From Pseudomonadota bacterium (lineage in GTDB: Bacteria; Pseudomonadota; Alphaproteobacteria; Rhodospirillales; Rhodospirillaceae), in the NCBI GenBank assembly GCA_023396465.1, contig JAEWWF010000321.1, forward strand, positions 1-6,246: 6,246 nt of DNA, read 5' to 3'. Every line of letters starts with the position of its first letter. Within the stretch, counting starts at the first letter, position 1. The notes below the pieces were generated by a model. The model worked only from the letters and a program-made list of their open reading frames with translations, ran no database searches and had not been told where the DNA came from. This document shows, one piece after another, positions 5,235 through 6,246 of this stretch. The translations under genes and the position numbers were made by a program.

Positions 5235-6246
5235 ATGATGGTGTTTTCCTGGGGTAGCCGCAAAGCGGCGCTGTTGCTGACCACGGCCTTGGTGTCCGCC
5301 GCCACGCCGGCGGTGGCCGAGCAGATCAGTCTGACCGGTGGCGAGGCGCCGCAACTGGCGCAGGCCGCCGCCACCTTCGACCTGTCGATCGCCGCCCAGC
5401 CATTGGGGGACGCGCTGGATGCCTTCATCGCGGCGACCGGGTGGCAGCTTGGCTACAGCGCGCCGCTGGTGGCCGGTGTGCGGTCGCCGGGGGTCAGCGG
5501 CCGTTTGAGCGGCGAAGCCGCCTTGGCGGGGCTGCTGGCGGGCACTGGCGTTACCTTCCGGCTCACCGATCCGGCGACGGCGGTGCTGGAGGCGGCGCCG
5601 CGGACCGAGGGGGCCATGCAGTTGGACGCCATCCGTGTCGAGGCCCTGCGCGGCATCACCTCCTACGAGGGCACGGACGGCTACGTCTCCTATTACTCGG
5701 TGGCGGCCACCAAGACCGACACGCCGGTTCTGAAAACACCCCAGTCGGTTTCGACCATCGCCCGCGAGGAATTGCGGGCGCGCGACGTGAAGACGGTCGC
5801 CGAAGCCGTGCGCTACAGCCCCGGCGTGGTGGTGGACGCCTATGGCGTCGATCCGCGTGGCTACGACTCCATCGCCATTCGCGGCTTCGCCTCGGCCACC
5901 ACCGGCTCGTTCCGCGACGGCCTGCGCATGGACGGCAACTTCTTCGCCGCCTATACCTCGGAGCCTTACGGACTTGAGCGTGTCGACATCATGCGCGGGC
6001 CGAGCGGCGCCGTGTATGGCCAAGCCGAGGCCGGCGGCGTGGTCGACCGCACCACCAAGCGCCCCCGCTCCGATCTGCGCCAGGAAGTCTATCTGGAGGG
6101 CGGGTCGTGGAACACCGTGGAAGGTGGCTTCGACCTGGGCGGCGCCGCGACGGCGGATGAAACGGTGGCGGTGCGTCTGGTCGGCGTGGCCCGCACCGGC
6201 GACACCGAATTCGACTACAACGACGGGACGCCGCAGGACCGTGACC
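5235..6246 (+). CDS. TonB-dependent siderophore receptor with STN signalling domain, 3' end cut by window edge
   Basis: 337 complete codons are present of a family usually 750-820 residues long, so most of the beta-barrel is missing. A signal peptide (hydrophobic stretch about 11-27, likely cut after AVA at 28) directs it to the outer membrane. The STN domain spans about residues 47-120 (FDLSIAAQPLGDALDAFIAA, then VSGRLSGEAALAGLLAGTGV) and contacts FecR in signalling receptors. A TonB-box-like LDAIRVEA follows (130-137). The plug domain (about 158-278) has TPQSVSTI (168-175), VKTVAEAVRYSPGVVV (185-200), IRGF (215-218), FRDGLR (226-231), LERVDIMRGPSGAVYGQ (247-263) and GGVVDRTTKRP (267-277). 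The usual Asn of the last motif is Asp. The barrel begins after it. GGAGA (5226-5230) serves either ATG 5235 or ATG 5238; the second has the better spacing. The likely job is ferric siderophore import plus induction of its own gene through the upstream FecI/FecR pair; the ligand is unknown. Confidence 0.94.
   Translation, partial: MMVFSWGSRKAALLLTTALVSAATPAVAEQISLTGGEAPQLAQAAATFDLSIAAQPLGDALDAFIAATGWQLGYSAPLVAGVRSPGVSGRLSGEAALAGLLAGTGVTFRLTDPATAVLEAAPRTEGAMQLDAIRVEALRGITSYEGTDGYVSYYSVAATKTDTPVLKTPQSVSTIAREELRARDVKTVAEAVRYSPGVVVDAYGVDPRGYDSIAIRGFASATTGSFRDGLRMDGNFFAAYTSEPYGLERVDIMRGPSGAVYGQAEAGGVVDRTTKRPRSDLRQEVYLEGGSWNTVEGGFDLGGAATADETVAVRLVGVARTGDTEFDYNDGTPQDRD

Noticed and set aside
4307..6023. 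Two long minus-strand open frames (4307-5428 and 5112-6023) opposite the FecR and receptor genes
   Set aside because: Low-complexity His/Arg/Gly-rich translations without domains. Both lie opposite genes with clear motifs, so they are antisense by-products of high GC.

Overview
The window is GC-rich, with strong G/C preference at third codon positions. It reads as chromosomal DNA of an alphaproteobacterium, most likely near the Rhodospirillales (Azospirillum/Magnetospirillum-like). That placement is an inference: the Asd-like protein resembles alphaproteobacterial Asd over long stretches, and the SleB-type hydrolase has the form usual in that class. I saw no tRNA, rRNA, CRISPR array, insertion sequence or integrase.

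Layout. Positions 1-976 (minus strand) hold an lrgAB-type pair: a complete LrgA/CidA membrane protein, and an LrgB protein cut by the left edge, the two genes sharing an ATGA overlap. A divergent intergenic region (977-1244) contains a perfect small palindrome overlapping a possible promoter. On the plus strand follow a secreted SleB-type cell wall hydrolase (1245-1919), an aspartate-semialdehyde dehydrogenase (Asd)-family protein that lacks the catalytic cysteine (1960-2985), and a small VOC-fold protein (3033-3431).

From about 3450 to the right edge lies a complete iron-type cell-surface signalling cassette. It consists of a Fur-like operator over a promoter, a FecI-type ECF sigma factor (3510-4028), a FecR-type transmembrane anti-sigma regulator (start overlapping the sigma stop as TGATG, ending 5143), an intergenic inverted repeat, and a TonB-dependent siderophore receptor with an N-terminal STN signalling domain (from 5235, cut by the right edge).

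How the genes work together. When iron is scarce, repression at the Fur-like site should lift and the sigma/anti-sigma pair be made. A loaded receptor would signal through its STN domain to the periplasmic part of FecR, which releases or activates the sigma factor to transcribe the receptor gene. This is the established FecIRA/PupIRB scheme; applying it here is inference from gene order and domains. The lrgAB pair and the divergent hydrolase both concern the envelope and may be linked, but the sequence does not prove it. The most unusual item is the Asd-like protein: it keeps the fold and half of the active-site positions but has lost the catalytic Cys, its Asn neighbour, a substrate-binding Arg, the Lys of the EEWK motif and the SAGGS cofactor loop, so it is probably not a working Asd.
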